From Chaetoceros tenuissimus (Eukaryota; Bacillariophyta; Thalassiosirophyceae; Chaetocerotales; Chaetocerotaceae): a stretch of DNA of 64,000 nucleotides. The stretch spans positions 868,001 to 932,000 of the forward strand of contig BLLK01000045.1 in assembly GCA_021927905.1 (NCBI GenBank). The letters are read 5' to 3'. This document shows, piece after piece, positions 44,991-54,807 of this stretch. The position numbers and the translations under genes were made by a program. The notes beneath the pieces were generated by a model. The model was not told where the DNA came from, did not search any database, and saw only the letters and a list, made by a program, of their open reading frames with translations. Positions within the stretch are counted from its first letter, which is position 1; the number at the start of each line of letters is the position of its first letter.

Positions 44991-45231
44991 GAGCCTTTTT
45001 TTTTTTTAGAAAAATTACATGTTATTAAGGAAAGAGAATCAATACCGGATGAGCCCAAGGCTCATTCGGTCATTGATTCTATCTTGATGTCGACTCTTAG
45101 ACGACGACCACGGTTTTCGATGAGGGTATTTCCCTTACCTTAGGAGCGACTTAAAAAGTACTTTGTACTGGTCATTCTACATATTCCCATTTTAGAATTT
45201 AGGGTAATGACTATAATCAATGAGTTATATA
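41346..45231 (+). mobile_element. 5'-truncated LINE (non-LTR retrotransposon) with RNase H
   Basis: A non-LTR retrotransposon body lies within the rearranged block. It lacks a 5' region and any visible endonuclease, and the RT fingers start abruptly. The 3' part is long and open to the stop at 44990. A 12-base T run (44996-45007) and a structured tail with two hairpins follow, up to the join with repeat copy B at 45232. No long terminal repeats, integrase, protease or capsid domain is seen, which argues against an LTR element. The uninterrupted frame suggests a fairly young insertion. The 5' boundary is approximate (41330-41410). Confidence 0.75.
45036..45079 (+). other. Stem-loop in the LINE 3' tail
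   Basis: An imperfect inverted repeat of about 20 bases per arm, with arms starting GAATCAAT and ending CATTGATTC and a few-base apex (CCCAAGG). A smaller hairpin (AGTAC-TTT-GTACT) follows at 45157-45169. LINE reverse transcriptases often recognise such 3' structures. Confidence 0.7.
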
Positions 45232-46190
45232 TGATATATTTGAAAGTTTGAAGGGTGCTTTGAACAACGATGGAAGTATTGGTACGGAACATCGACTTCT
45301 CCGCGAAGGTGTATCTTATAGTATCCAGGATGTTCGCATCATTCCATGCACGGAAGATTTTGAAATGTACTCTACTGATGTAAATTCTGAGTCAAATTAT
45401 GGTGATCATGTAGAGGAAGATGTAGATACTGATGTGAGAAATGGTGGCAATCGGGAGCTGAAGCAAATTGAGAACAAATATAAACTCGAGTCAATTGAAG
45501 GGGCACTGTTGGAAATGAAACAGATGGAGAGTATGAGAGAGATGAAGTTGAAAGAGCACAATCAAAAGTTGTTGGATGAGATGGAAAAGAAAAGAGAGTT
45601 GGAGATGAAGAAACATGAGCAAATGTTGTTGGATGAGATGCAAAGGATGAAAGAATCAGAGGCATCTATGATGAAGTATCAGATGGCAATGTTGTTTGGT
45701 GGATGTTTGTTTGCAAGTTTTGCAACTATTCAAATGATGAGACGCCAGAACAATTAAGCTTTGATCAAATGCTTAGTGAATAGTGAATTTAAAGATATTA
45801 TGTGTGACAAAAGAAAGAAAAAACATTGTGTGTGAATATAAGAAAGAAAAGGTATTATGTGTGAAAGAGTAGATGAGATAAGATTAGAAAAATTATTATG
45901 TGTGAAAGATAAGATAAATATAAACATGGATCATTCCAAAAGCAATGACGATTGATATTAGCCAAGAAGTCAAGTGTCTTAACGGTTGACTTTTTACAAG
46001 CATTCGCACGATTGAAAATAACCAAAGCGAATGAGAGTGATAGTGAGCATCTCAGTGTCATTTGATTGCAAGTGAAATATGTTTCATCCAAACTTTCCCC
46101 ACTGGAATTTTAGAAATGAAATGCAAATTCAAAACAAATGAAATGGCTATTCGCATTGCTACTAAAGTCCTAAAATGATTAAAAGGATCT
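45232..46190 (+). repeat. Direct repeat copy B: truncated duplicate of the giant gene's 3' end
   Basis: A near-identical copy of 38382-39455, starting inside the coiled-coil exon and ending 77 bp before the next gene. Its frame (45248-45757) still ends in the same membrane helix and stop, but it has no start or upstream exons, so it is a gene fragment. Relative to copy A it lacks 99 bp (33 codons) of coiled-coil repeat and has small indels in the 3' flank. Confidence 0.9.
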
Positions 46191-46267
46191 AATCAGGACC
46201 CCTCCTATCTTCACACAATTCTCACACTTTTACCACTCACTTCATTATTCATTATACAATTTCATCA

Positions 46268-47524
46268 ATGCTACATCTAATGAAATCATATGAATATACA
46301 GTGTTCATTACGGCAATACTACTGTACATTACTACTCTGACAGCTGCAATAGGTAGTGAAAGGATAGAAACCAGAAAATCTTTTCAAGTTAGAAACCCAT
46401 TGACTGGCCGATACATCAAGCAGACGAATTTTGATAAAAGAGGCAAATGGCACGATTTTGTAAACAAACAGGGTGGTTGGTTGGCTTATAAGGAAGAACT
46501 GCGTCCCATCAATAGCGACAAGCTTGTTCAGTGGGAACAAGAAGAAGAGAATGCATCTACAACTATAATAGAAACACAGCAGCTACGGGATGAGATTGCT
46601 TATTCTCCAGATTTGAATTGGAACGTTCTTACACCCACTATCGACGCATCAGAGATTGTAAATGAAAGTGAAATATCTTTACCATGTCTTGATCAACTAT
46701 TGTTTGTTCACAAGCCATCTGATTTGCTAACATTACCGGGAATAGGCGAGTTAAAACAAACATGCCTGGCTAGCACCGTCAATGATTGGCTTAATGATCA
46801 GACCTCGGATGGGAATATACTACTGAAGAATGCAAAAACGAGTGCAAAGAAAAATCCAACAAGTAAAAAGAGGAAAAAGATAAAGAAAAAGAAGGAGTAT
46901 GTTCCTCGTCCTTGCCATCGACTTGATCTCGATACAAGTGGTATAGTAGCAATTGGACTTACTCCGGATGCTCTCAGTCTAACATCAACATTATTCGAAG
47001 ATAAAATCATACAAAAGACATATATAGCTCTATGTGCAGGTCATATTGAAAAGGACAATGGGTTTATAGAGTATCCGATAGGGAAAGTGGCAAGTTGCAA
47101 CGGCGATTTTAACGAGTTCTTCTGTCATGTTGATAACAAGTCGATACTTAAAAATGGAAGTCCCTCTATAAAGAAAGTGGTAATATCAGATAGTAGTAAA
47201 TTCATTGAAAAGAGCCTGCGAGAATCGAAAACTGAATTTCGAGTTTCGAAAAGGTTCACAATAGAGACGGAATCTGGAGATGTAGCAAAATACACTCGTG
47301 TTGAATTAATACCATACACAGGCCGTGGCCATCAACTCAGATTGCATATGGCTTCCATCGGACATCCTTTACTTGGAGACAATCTACACGCGCCAATATC
47401 TGTGGCAGAAGCATCACCAAGACTATGTTTGCATGCAGAAAGGTTGGAATTAAATTGTCTCGTGCACAAAGATGGATCTTTTGTGAAGAGCAAGGTAAAT
47501 GTTTCGTCACCATCTCCATTTTAA
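46268..47524 (+). CDS. RluA-family pseudouridine synthase
   Basis: 418 residues, one exon. Pseudouridine synthases of the RluA/RluD family isomerise specific uridines in rRNA or tRNA. The active-site signature HRLDLDTSG, with the catalytic aspartate, is at about residues 218-226. LFVHKPSDLLTLPG marks the domain start, and GRGHQLRLHMASIGHPLLGD with LHAERLEL marks the C-terminal half; the protein ends SPSPF as many family members do. A lysine-rich low-complexity insert lies just before the active site. The N-terminus is hydrophobic (residues 13-29) and may be a signal peptide, so an organellar location is possible. Its promoter must lie within 77 bp or inside repeat copy B. Confidence 0.88.
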   Translation: MLHLMKSYEYTVFITAILLYITTLTAAIGSERIETRKSFQVRNPLTGRYIKQTNFDKRGKWHDFVNKQGGWLAYKEELRPINSDKLVQWEQEEENASTTIIETQQLRDEIAYSPDLNWNVLTPTIDASEIVNESEISLPCLDQLLFVHKPSDLLTLPGIGELKQTCLASTVNDWLNDQTSDGNILLKNAKTSAKKNPTSKKRKKIKKKKEYVPRPCHRLDLDTSGIVAIGLTPDALSLTSTLFEDKIIQKTYIALCAGHIEKDNGFIEYPIGKVASCNGDFNEFFCHVDNKSILKNGSPSIKKVVISDSSKFIEKSLRESKTEFRVSKRFTIETESGDVAKYTRVELIPYTGRGHQLRLHMASIGHPLLGDNLHAPISVAEASPRLCLHAERLELNCLVHKDGSFVKSKVNVSSPSPF

Positions 47525-47900
47525 TTTGGAGAATTTTTCTAATCAGTTCCAGTATAAGTACTACAGTAACGCGATCTCTTGATAACATGTACAATTTGCT
47601 TATTATATTCGTATATATCATATCTGTAAAAAGAGAGAATGTAAGTGTGCATTATCACCAACAAAAAAGCCAACGAAATGGAATTTATAAAAAAAGGAAA
47701 GAGAAGAAATGTGGGTCGTCAAAGGCTATTTTAGTAGAAAGACAACTGTCTCCTCAGTTCTTTGACTTCCTTGCCAGATACGTACGTCATTTTCATAGGT
47801 TTTGGATGAGAGGGTTGTTGAACACAAGATCTTCTTTTGGATTCGAATAGAACATTCTTTTTATGTTAGTTCCGTCGACATCACCGAAGCTAATGCATGC
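47525..47900. promoter_or_regulatory. Intergenic region upstream of phosphoglucomutase
   Basis: 376 bp between two plus-strand genes. It holds an ACGTCA half-site at 47784-47789, 112 bp before the phosphoglucomutase start. Open frames through it have no protein character. Confidence 0.4.
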
Positions 47901-49969
47901 ATGAAGACCAACTTCCAATTTCTACTAATTATTTTATTCAAAATCGAAGCTGTTGAGAGTTTCATCAATTTGATTGCAGGGAAAAGCAATAGTTACTATC
48001 CAAAAACATATCTTTTCGTGACACCAGGAACCATGACGACACAATCTTTTGAAGCATCACTACAACGTGCCAAAGAGTGGATTCAATTTGATCCAAATCA
48101 AAAAACTAGAAACCATATCTCCGCCTTGATTGAGACGTCTAACTCAGATCCAAAGGCAAAAGAAGAGATTGAAAAGCTATTTCCATCCGATGGATCTCGT
48201 ATTGGATTCGGAACAGCAGGCCTCCGTTCGGCAATGAAGTGTGGGCCAAAACATATGAACGACTTGGTGATTATTCAAACTACGCAAGGGATAGCCCGTT
48301 ATTGTCAACAAGAATTTGCTGAAAAAGCGAAGGATAAAAAATTGCTTGCAGTCATTGGATATGATCATCGTGCAAATCCTGATTTGGATCTTTCCTCGAA
48401 ATCATTTGCAATTTTGGCAAAAATGGCATTTCTTGAAGCAGGTTTTGATTGTGTGTTGCTAGATGGATACATTGCGACACCAATACTTGCCTATGCAATT
48501 ACTAAATTGGATGCAGTTTGTGGCGTGATGGTGACTGCCTCGCACAATCCGAAAGATGATGCTGGGTTTAAAGTTTATTGGTCCAATGGATGCCAGATAA
48601 CATCACCAACTGATAGTAATATAGCAGATTCAATTGAAAAGCAAGAGAACTTAAAACCATGGGTTGACTATGGATCGATTTTGTCGAGTAGAATGAGAGA
48701 TGCTTCATCTTACACAGACTCTTGCTTTGGTTATGGTGATACTGAACAAACAGAAATCATTGTCGAAGATTATTACGCAGCCGTGGTAGGGAGTGGCTTA
48801 GTTTCAAATCAATCGGCCAAGTATGGACAAAATTTCAAGATTTGTTACAGTAAGTAGATTGAATGACTTTTGTTTTCTCATTTGTGCAATGGACCTCTGA
48901 TTATACACTTTTTGCGAAAGCTGCAATGCACGGTATCGGGCATAAATTTGCTGTGAAATCTAGCGAAGTATTCAATGTTGCACCATTTTACTCGGTACCA
49001 GAACAGCAAGAACCGAATTATAGTTTTCCAACAGTATCTTTCCCAAATCCCGAAGAAGACGGGGCATTGGACCTTGCCATGAAATTTGCAGATGAGAATG
49101 GATGTACTTTGATTTTAGCAAATGACCCAGATGCTGACCGTCTTGCTGTTGCAGAAAAGAGCGATGGTGAATGGACAACTTTTCATGGGGATCAGATTGG
49201 GGTAATGTTAGGACTTTGGATTTGGGACACTATTGGCAAAGATTGTGGCAAGAAAGTGGCAATGTGCGCATCTACAGTGTCTTCGAAAATGCTTGCTACA
49301 ATAGCAGAAGCTGAAGGGTTCTATTTTGAAGATACTCTCACCGGATTCAAATGGATTGGTTCTAGATTAGTGGAACTTCGAAATGAAGGATATCGTAGTC
49401 TTTTTGGTTATGAAGAGGCTATTGGATTTTGTTGTGGAGATGTTGTTTCTGATAAAGATGGGCTTACTGCTTTAGGTACAATGTCCGAACTCGCAATCAA
49501 TGTGTATGGAAATGGTGGTACATTAAAAGGGCACATGCAATCACTCTATGATAAGTATGGAGAATTTTGTTCCAACAATGGATACTACCTATGCTACGAT
49601 TCAAAAATTGTCGACAAAATATTTGTAGATATTCGGAACGGCGGACAATACATGGAAACTGTGGGACCATACGAAATAGAATCAATCCGTGATTTAGGTT
49701 ATCCAGGGTTCGACTCGACCACTGCAGATAAGAAACCAACTTTACCAGTATCAAAATCATCTCCAATGTTGACAATCCGTTTTAAGAATGGAACTGTTGC
49801 GCAATTCCGAGCTAGTGGAACTGAACCAAAATTCAAATACTATATTGAGATGAGAGGACAACCCGGTGTAGCAAGAGAAGTTGTGAAAAAGGATCTGGAA
49901 GAAATGTCAAAGATTATTCTTGAGAAACTTTTGCATCCAAAAGAAAATGGGTTGCAAAGTAAACTCTAG
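47901..49969 (+). CDS. Phosphoglucomutase/phosphohexomutase (PGM2-like), probably plastid-targeted
   Basis: Two exons, 47901-48849 and 48921-49969, joined by a 71-bp GTAAGT...AAG intron that restores KICYT-AMHGIGH; 665 residues. The enzyme interconverts glucose-1- and glucose-6-phosphate (or pentose/hexose bisphosphate forms in PGM2), feeding storage glucan synthesis and breakdown. All four alpha-D-phosphohexomutase motifs are present: the phosphoserine loop TASHNP, the metal loop NDPDADR, the sugar loop GYEEAIGF and the phosphate site FRASGTEPK. The first ATG gives a signal peptide with VES|F, an ASAFAP-like plastid signal. A second in-frame ATG at 48033 (MTTQSFEAS) would give a normal cytosolic protein, so one gene could serve two compartments. 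Confidence 0.88.
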
Positions 49970-49995
49970 ATGGTCCAATAGATAATGTTAAATTA

Positions 49996-51219
49996 TCACT
50001 TCTCTATCTTCTGTTTCTTCTGATCATGGCAATTCAGGCTTTCATCACTTTTGATATCTTCTCCTTTTAACAACTCGATAGGTGGCACTCTTCCCTCATG
50101 CTGCTTCCATTTGATTTCTATATTGCCACCTTTCTGTAGTTCGTTTTGTATCGATGCCAATGGCAACTCCATTTTGATATATTCATTTGATTCGGTCCCA
50201 CCCATTGACCATTTGAAGCCCGTAACAGAGTCATCGACTTTTACTGTTTCCACTTTCTTCTCATTGATATTCTTGTTCCTTGGGTCAAGAAGAATAGCTG
50301 GCATGGTATCTTCACTGATCTTTGTCATTTTGTCCATCATAGATTCTGGGAAAGGCTCAACATTGAAAGGTTTGTAGTTTAACCAAACATTGACGAGAAA
50401 TGTGACCCTTCTTTGTCTTCTCATTTGTTTCTTTCTTTCATCTTCGTCAACCAAATCGTCACTAACTTTGGTTTGCTTTTCAAATTCTCCTGGTGGCATT
50501 AAATTCGATGGCGCTGCATGAAGATATCTCCCATCGAAACTGAGATGCTTTCCTTTCTTTGGCCAACTGATGAAGCACTCTGTATCATCTATAGGTGTAT
50601 CAATATAATCCCCATTCAACGGATTCACCCTATAATTGATTGTCATAGTTGGAGCCCCAATAGAATTGAGATAAGTGACAGTTGATATATGTGGATGAAC
50701 ATACACTTGACCTCCCATCATGAGCCTTAAATCTTCATCTTTGTCCCAATGAAAACATATACCTGTAGATTCCAAATCAATATCGTCCTCTTTTGAGGAA
50801 GTGTTCTTTTTCTTATCATCTTCACTCAATAGATTGTACCTTCCGGCTGGAGGAGAAGGTCTGATTTGTACCCAAAATTCAGCACCAGATGTTGCTGGAT
50901 CATAAACTGCATCACCGACATGGTGCTTAAAGACTTCTAAAGCCATTCTCTCCAATACGCACCTAGGTTTACTATCACTGCTGCACCAGAATGTCCGTGG
51001 CAACAGAGCACAGTCTGTAATCTCACAATCAAAGAGAATATCGTCTAATAGCTTGGCGTCTGTCTCTTCATTAATAAGTGTGTCAAGAGTTTTAGATTTG
51101 TAGTCTAGCTTGACATCGTTATTAGGGTTATTACTTTCACCATTTTTTGAATAGAATTCTTCAGATGCTATGGTTCTTCCATCTGGATCGAACCTAAGTT
51201 GTAGCTCTATCTCTGACAT
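49996..51219 (-). CDS. 2-oxoglutarate/Fe(II) oxygenase-like protein
   Basis: 407 residues, one exon, without signal peptide. The middle shows a double-stranded beta-helix pattern. FHWDKDE supplies H-x-D, a strand VHPHISTVTYLNSIGAP follows, then LSFDGRYLHAAP with the distal histidine. RRVTFLVNVWLN is next, whose arginine would bind 2-oxoglutarate. This H-x-D...H...R order is that of prolyl hydroxylase-type oxygenases; the substrate is unknown. Lysine- and glutamate-rich insertions are likely surface loops. The gene ends 26 bp from the convergent phosphoglucomutase gene. Confidence 0.6.
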   Translation of the reverse strand: MSEIELQLRFDPDGRTIASEEFYSKNGESNNPNNDVKLDYKSKTLDTLINEETDAKLLDDILFDCEITDCALLPRTFWCSSDSKPRCVLERMALEVFKHHVGDAVYDPATSGAEFWVQIRPSPPAGRYNLLSEDDKKKNTSSKEDDIDLESTGICFHWDKDEDLRLMMGGQVYVHPHISTVTYLNSIGAPTMTINYRVNPLNGDYIDTPIDDTECFISWPKKGKHLSFDGRYLHAAPSNLMPPGEFEKQTKVSDDLVDEDERKKQMRRQRRVTFLVNVWLNYKPFNVEPFPESMMDKMTKISEDTMPAILLDPRNKNINEKKVETVKVDDSVTGFKWSMGGTESNEYIKMELPLASIQNELQKGGNIEIKWKQHEGRVPPIELLKGEDIKSDESLNCHDQKKQKIEK

Positions 51220-51617
51220 TGGTAGTATAAGGTATATGAGATAGCTCTTATGTATCGATAGCTATCAATAATCAGAAACTGAATGGTGAGCTCAATGAAT
51301 TGATCAATCAACCATCGTGTGTGTGGCCATAAAAAAAGTAAAAGTGCTCGTCATTGTTTCACCCTCATTAATTTAGCTAAATTAAACTTTTCATGACGTC
51401 ACGTTTTCAGTGAAAATGAGTGGCTGGAAGAAGACCAAAAATTTTGAAGCATGCGGTGGCAAGAGGAAAATGAAAAAATATAACCAAAGTGGAAGAAGGT
51501 AAATTAACGAAGTCCACCGTCTGACCAGAGGACAAACTGCTCTTCATGCATTTAAGCTCAGCAGCAACAATTGGACAAATCGAGGAAATTTATGTAAGAG
51601 ACAAGTGAGCATCTATA
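51220..51617. promoter_or_regulatory. Divergent promoter region with second CRE palindrome
   Basis: 398 bp between the oxygenase-like and prenyl synthase start codons. It includes TGACGTCA at 51394-51401 and is otherwise AT-rich. Confidence 0.5.
51394..51401. promoter_or_regulatory. CRE/bZIP palindrome TGACGTCA
   Basis: Second perfect copy of the octamer in this window, again in a divergent promoter, 224 bp upstream of the prenyl synthase start and 175 bp from the oxygenase-like start. Confidence 0.45.
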
Positions 51618-52997
51618 ATGAAGGCTATTAGTACGCAAACTGGTAAAAGATTGCTTCAACATGGGCTGAGAAAGCAAATACAGAGCAGGTCACACTATCA
51701 TCCGAGGAACTTTGCATCGATGGCAAGTTTTGTTACAGATTCAGTAAAGGATGCTGTAAAGTCTTCTCTACTTAATGAAGCAGCTAAACCAGATTCGAAA
51801 CTATGGAGCGATGATAGATCTACTTCTGCAAGCACTACAACAGCTAACGGCTCTTACAACAATGGTCAACATGAGAATGTAAATGATCCTATTTCACCTG
51901 CCAGACTACAAATGCTTCATGATCCTCTTGATGAGTGGTATCTTGAACAAAAACCTCAAGGATTTTCTGCTCCAGAGATTTCAGATCGAAATGATCCTTT
52001 TATTTTATCAAAAGAGGACATGAAAACATTATCCCAAAGCATAAGAGCTGATCTAATTGGAAGTGATCATCCTGTTCTCTCAAAAGCAGCATCTTACTTT
52101 TTTGAAGAAGGGCAAGATGGTGGGAAAAAAGTTCGCCCAATGATGGTTCTACTCTTATCACGCGCAATGCAACTAAATGCAGAAAAAAGTGAGATGGCTC
52201 GTCCTGATTTGTTTCAAGCACAGAGACGCCTTGCAGAAATTTCAGAAATGATTCATACTGCTTCCTTATTTCACGATGATGTTATTGATGGAGCAGATAC
52301 TAGACGGGGAGCACCTGCTGTTCACAAGGTTTTTGGAAATAAAATGGCAATTTTAGCAGGTGATTATCTTCTTGCCCGTGCCTCTATTTTCCTGGCTAGG
52401 TTAAGGAATGTTGAGGTTGTAGAAACCATGTCCACTATTATTGAGCATCTTGTAAGAGGTGAAGTTATGCAGATGAAGGGATCTGATGTTGGCGATAGCG
52501 ATCGCGTTCGTATGGTGCAGTATCTTCGAAAGAACTTTTACAAAACTGCATCACTCATGGCAAACTCATGCAAGAGTGCAGCCATTTTAGGTGGGTATAA
52601 TGATGAAGTTGTTGCTGCAGCATACCAATATGGAAAACATCTTGGTATTGCTTTCCAACTGGTCGATGATGTGTTGGACTATGACGGCAGCGCGAGTGCT
52701 ATGGGCAAGCCAGCTCTATCTGATCTTAACGCAGGCCTGGCGACAGCTCCAGTGCTTTTCGCTGCAGAAATGTACCCAAATGATTTAAATAAATTGATAG
52801 ATAGGAAATTCAAGGAAGACGGTGATGTTGATACAGCAGTAGACTTTGTAAGAAAGTCAGATGGTATTCAGAGAACGAAGGATCTCGCGCAAGTTCATGT
52901 TGAGATCGCAATTGAGGCTATAGAAGAACTCGAGCAAAGTGACTACAGAGATTCTCTCATTCATTTGGCACACAAGGTCATTGATCGAACAAGATGA
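51618..52997 (+). CDS. COQ1: Long-chain polyprenyl diphosphate synthase (COQ1-like)
   Basis: 459 residues, one exon. Trans-prenyltransferase that builds the all-trans polyprenyl diphosphate side chain of ubiquinone (or plastoquinone) from isopentenyl diphosphate. Both aspartate-rich motifs are intact: LFHDDVIDGAD (first) and FQLVDDVLDYDG (second). GKKVRPMM and VHKVFGNKMAILAGDYLLARAS are also typical. The N-terminal 35 residues are basic with serine and lack acidic residues, a mitochondrial-type presequence, which favours the ubiquinone branch. A polar region (residues 55-100) precedes the catalytic fold. Chain length cannot be read off with certainty; the residues before the first motif (TAS) are small, consistent with long products. 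Confidence 0.9.
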   Translation: MKAISTQTGKRLLQHGLRKQIQSRSHYHPRNFASMASFVTDSVKDAVKSSLLNEAAKPDSKLWSDDRSTSASTTTANGSYNNGQHENVNDPISPARLQMLHDPLDEWYLEQKPQGFSAPEISDRNDPFILSKEDMKTLSQSIRADLIGSDHPVLSKAASYFFEEGQDGGKKVRPMMVLLLSRAMQLNAEKSEMARPDLFQAQRRLAEISEMIHTASLFHDDVIDGADTRRGAPAVHKVFGNKMAILAGDYLLARASIFLARLRNVEVVETMSTIIEHLVRGEVMQMKGSDVGDSDRVRMVQYLRKNFYKTASLMANSCKSAAILGGYNDEVVAAAYQYGKHLGIAFQLVDDVLDYDGSASAMGKPALSDLNAGLATAPVLFAAEMYPNDLNKLIDRKFKEDGDVDTAVDFVRKSDGIQRTKDLAQVHVEIAIEAIEELEQSDYRDSLIHLAHKVIDRTR

Positions 52998-53212
52998 TTT
53001 TCTGTGTTAAAATATTTGAACTACAAAATAAACTGAAATTTCAATTAACGAAAAGATTACTCGTTTTTCCCTAATCTAAATGACTCTGAATACGACGTAT
53101 TTAGATAGTCGCAATAAAGCCGCGTCATTCTCATCTTTCTTTTTTGGAGAGATGAAAGAGGGAAAACCACAAAACAACTGACTAAGATGTGCTTCACCTG
53201 ACTAATGATACA

Positions 53213-54178
53213 ATGCATGCCCGTAACACTTTGAATATGAGAGCATCAATTGGTTCCAAGTTATTATTGCTCATATTTGCAGCTCCAGGTCCTGTACTTC
53301 CGTTTACTTCTCGACTATTGAGTCATCGAACAGCATCAAACACAAGAATTATGGCTTCTGGAAAAGAATACTATAGAGCTGATGGAGTCAAGATTGACTT
53401 CGACCCTTATGCTCCTGGAATGGCAGAGAAGTATGGCCTACCTGGAAATACAGATCCAGAAGGTTAGTATGTATTCAACATTGATATCTTTAAACTTGAC
53501 TGTTCCACTTATTCTCACATTTTTTCGAAAGGCTTCGATCCATATGCCGACACTGTAGGCGCAGGCATCTATGGAGGTGGTGTCAAAAGAGATGGAAATG
53601 GGAATATTTTGATTGGTGAGCAATATCAATCTCACAATAGTAGACCAGGACCAATCTATGACGGATCGGGTTACTCATTAATGAGCAAAGCAATTCACCA
53701 AGGACCTGAGAAAGTAAAAGAGATCCTTGCTGACTTTCCGTTCTTGAAAGGTAAGAAAGCTGAAGAAGAAGTAGATGATGGGCATGGATTCACTATTCAA
53801 AAGTTGCAAATTGAAACAGAACGATAGCAATTTGAAATTATTGTTTTACTCACAATTGTTTTTACTGTCGTAGATGAGATATCAACTGGAGGAGCAAGAC
53901 CATTGCATGTTTGTGGTATGTCTCGAAAGGGCCAACTTGCAACACAAGTTTTAATCGACGCTGGAGCAGACATGCATGCGCTTGATACATATAACTACAA
54001 TGCACTCCATAGGATGGCTTCAAACGATTTGGAAATTGGAGCAGAAGCTTTGGTGAAGGCGGGCATGGATCCAAATTACAAACCACCATCTTCTGACTCT
54101 TCTCCTATTGATATAGCAAGAAGATCGAGAGCCCTGAAATTTCTCATGAAGATGCAGGAACTTGGACATTATGATTAA
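53213..54178 (+). CDS. Ankyrin-repeat protein with N-terminal signal, possibly plastid
   Basis: Three exons, 53213-53462, 53532-53750 and 53874-54178, with 69- and 123-bp GT-AG introns in phase 1; 257 residues from the ATG at 53213 (53237 is an alternative). The N-terminus is hydrophobic and ends PVLP|F, resembling a plastid bipartite signal. A conserved-looking block with FDPYAPGMAEKYG and GFDPYADTVGAG repeats the FDPYA theme on both sides of intron 1. The C-terminal exon has two or three ankyrin-type repeats (RPLHVCGMSRKGQLATQVLIDAGAD; NYNALHRMASNDLE). Ankyrin repeats bind proteins; the partner is unknown. Confidence 0.7.
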
Positions 54179-54807
54179 ATTTAGATGGATAAATTTATAT
54201 AATGCTGTGCATAATTTAATGAATGATATATATCACGACTTTTCTCTGAGCCAACATAATTCTACGTAAGATAGCTTTTGAATAAAATCTTCATTCGACA
54301 CCTCTCAAATCTGGGACAGCCTTCGTGAAATTATTTGTACTACTGTAGACCTCACTTTTCTGTTATTAATTGTTGGAAAGATAGTTCAACTTGTACAGAC
54401 GTCAAAATTTTTAATTCAAAGAATCAAAAGTTGTTGTTTTGGAAGTTCCTTGATTCCAATGACAGGCATAATGGTAAGAGGCTATCATGGCATTGGTAGG
54501 CTTTGCATGAAAAGGACAACCCCAAGTCAAAGATTAACTCTAACCAATTTCCAAAATAATAGCTTAATTGATATGAACCTACCAGGAGCCGACCAATGGC
54601 CCCTAGCTAGGCGGCCTCTCCTCCATCCTACTCATAGTTTTGATAGTCATTGGCATGTCCCACTCCTTGTTCTCTCCAGTCAAACATCAGAAAGGAGTAG
54701 ATAAGCATCTTTTCCTAAATCATAGCACATTATCGCTGAATTTGCAACTTCTTTTTATCCTTGCAACCGTTTAAAATATCAGCAAATTCATTTCAATAGT
54801 AGTGAAA
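54179..54807. promoter_or_regulatory. Intergenic region before the VAT-1-like gene
   Basis: 629 bp with an ACGTCA half-site at 54399-54404. An 84-codon frame at 54450-54704 has no recognisable features and an unusual composition; I do not call it a gene. Nothing else is seen. Confidence 0.4.

Noticed and set aside
41346-45231. LTR retrotransposon or virus-like origin of the RT sequence
   Set aside because: No terminal repeats, integrase, protease or capsid domain; the YVDD RT plus late RNase H plus zinc motif order fits a LINE.
45248-45757. Separate 169-residue coiled-coil membrane protein gene
   Set aside because: It is a truncated copy of the last exon of the giant gene without its own start region.
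47425-47850. 141-codon ORF after the pseudouridine synthase
   Set aside because: Shadow frame of the preceding gene running into intergenic DNA. I also considered a second exon for the synthase but rejected it because SPSPF is a natural family C-terminus.
54450-54704. 84-codon ORF between the ankyrin and VAT-1-like genes
   Set aside because: No domain, odd composition and no splice context; likely chance.
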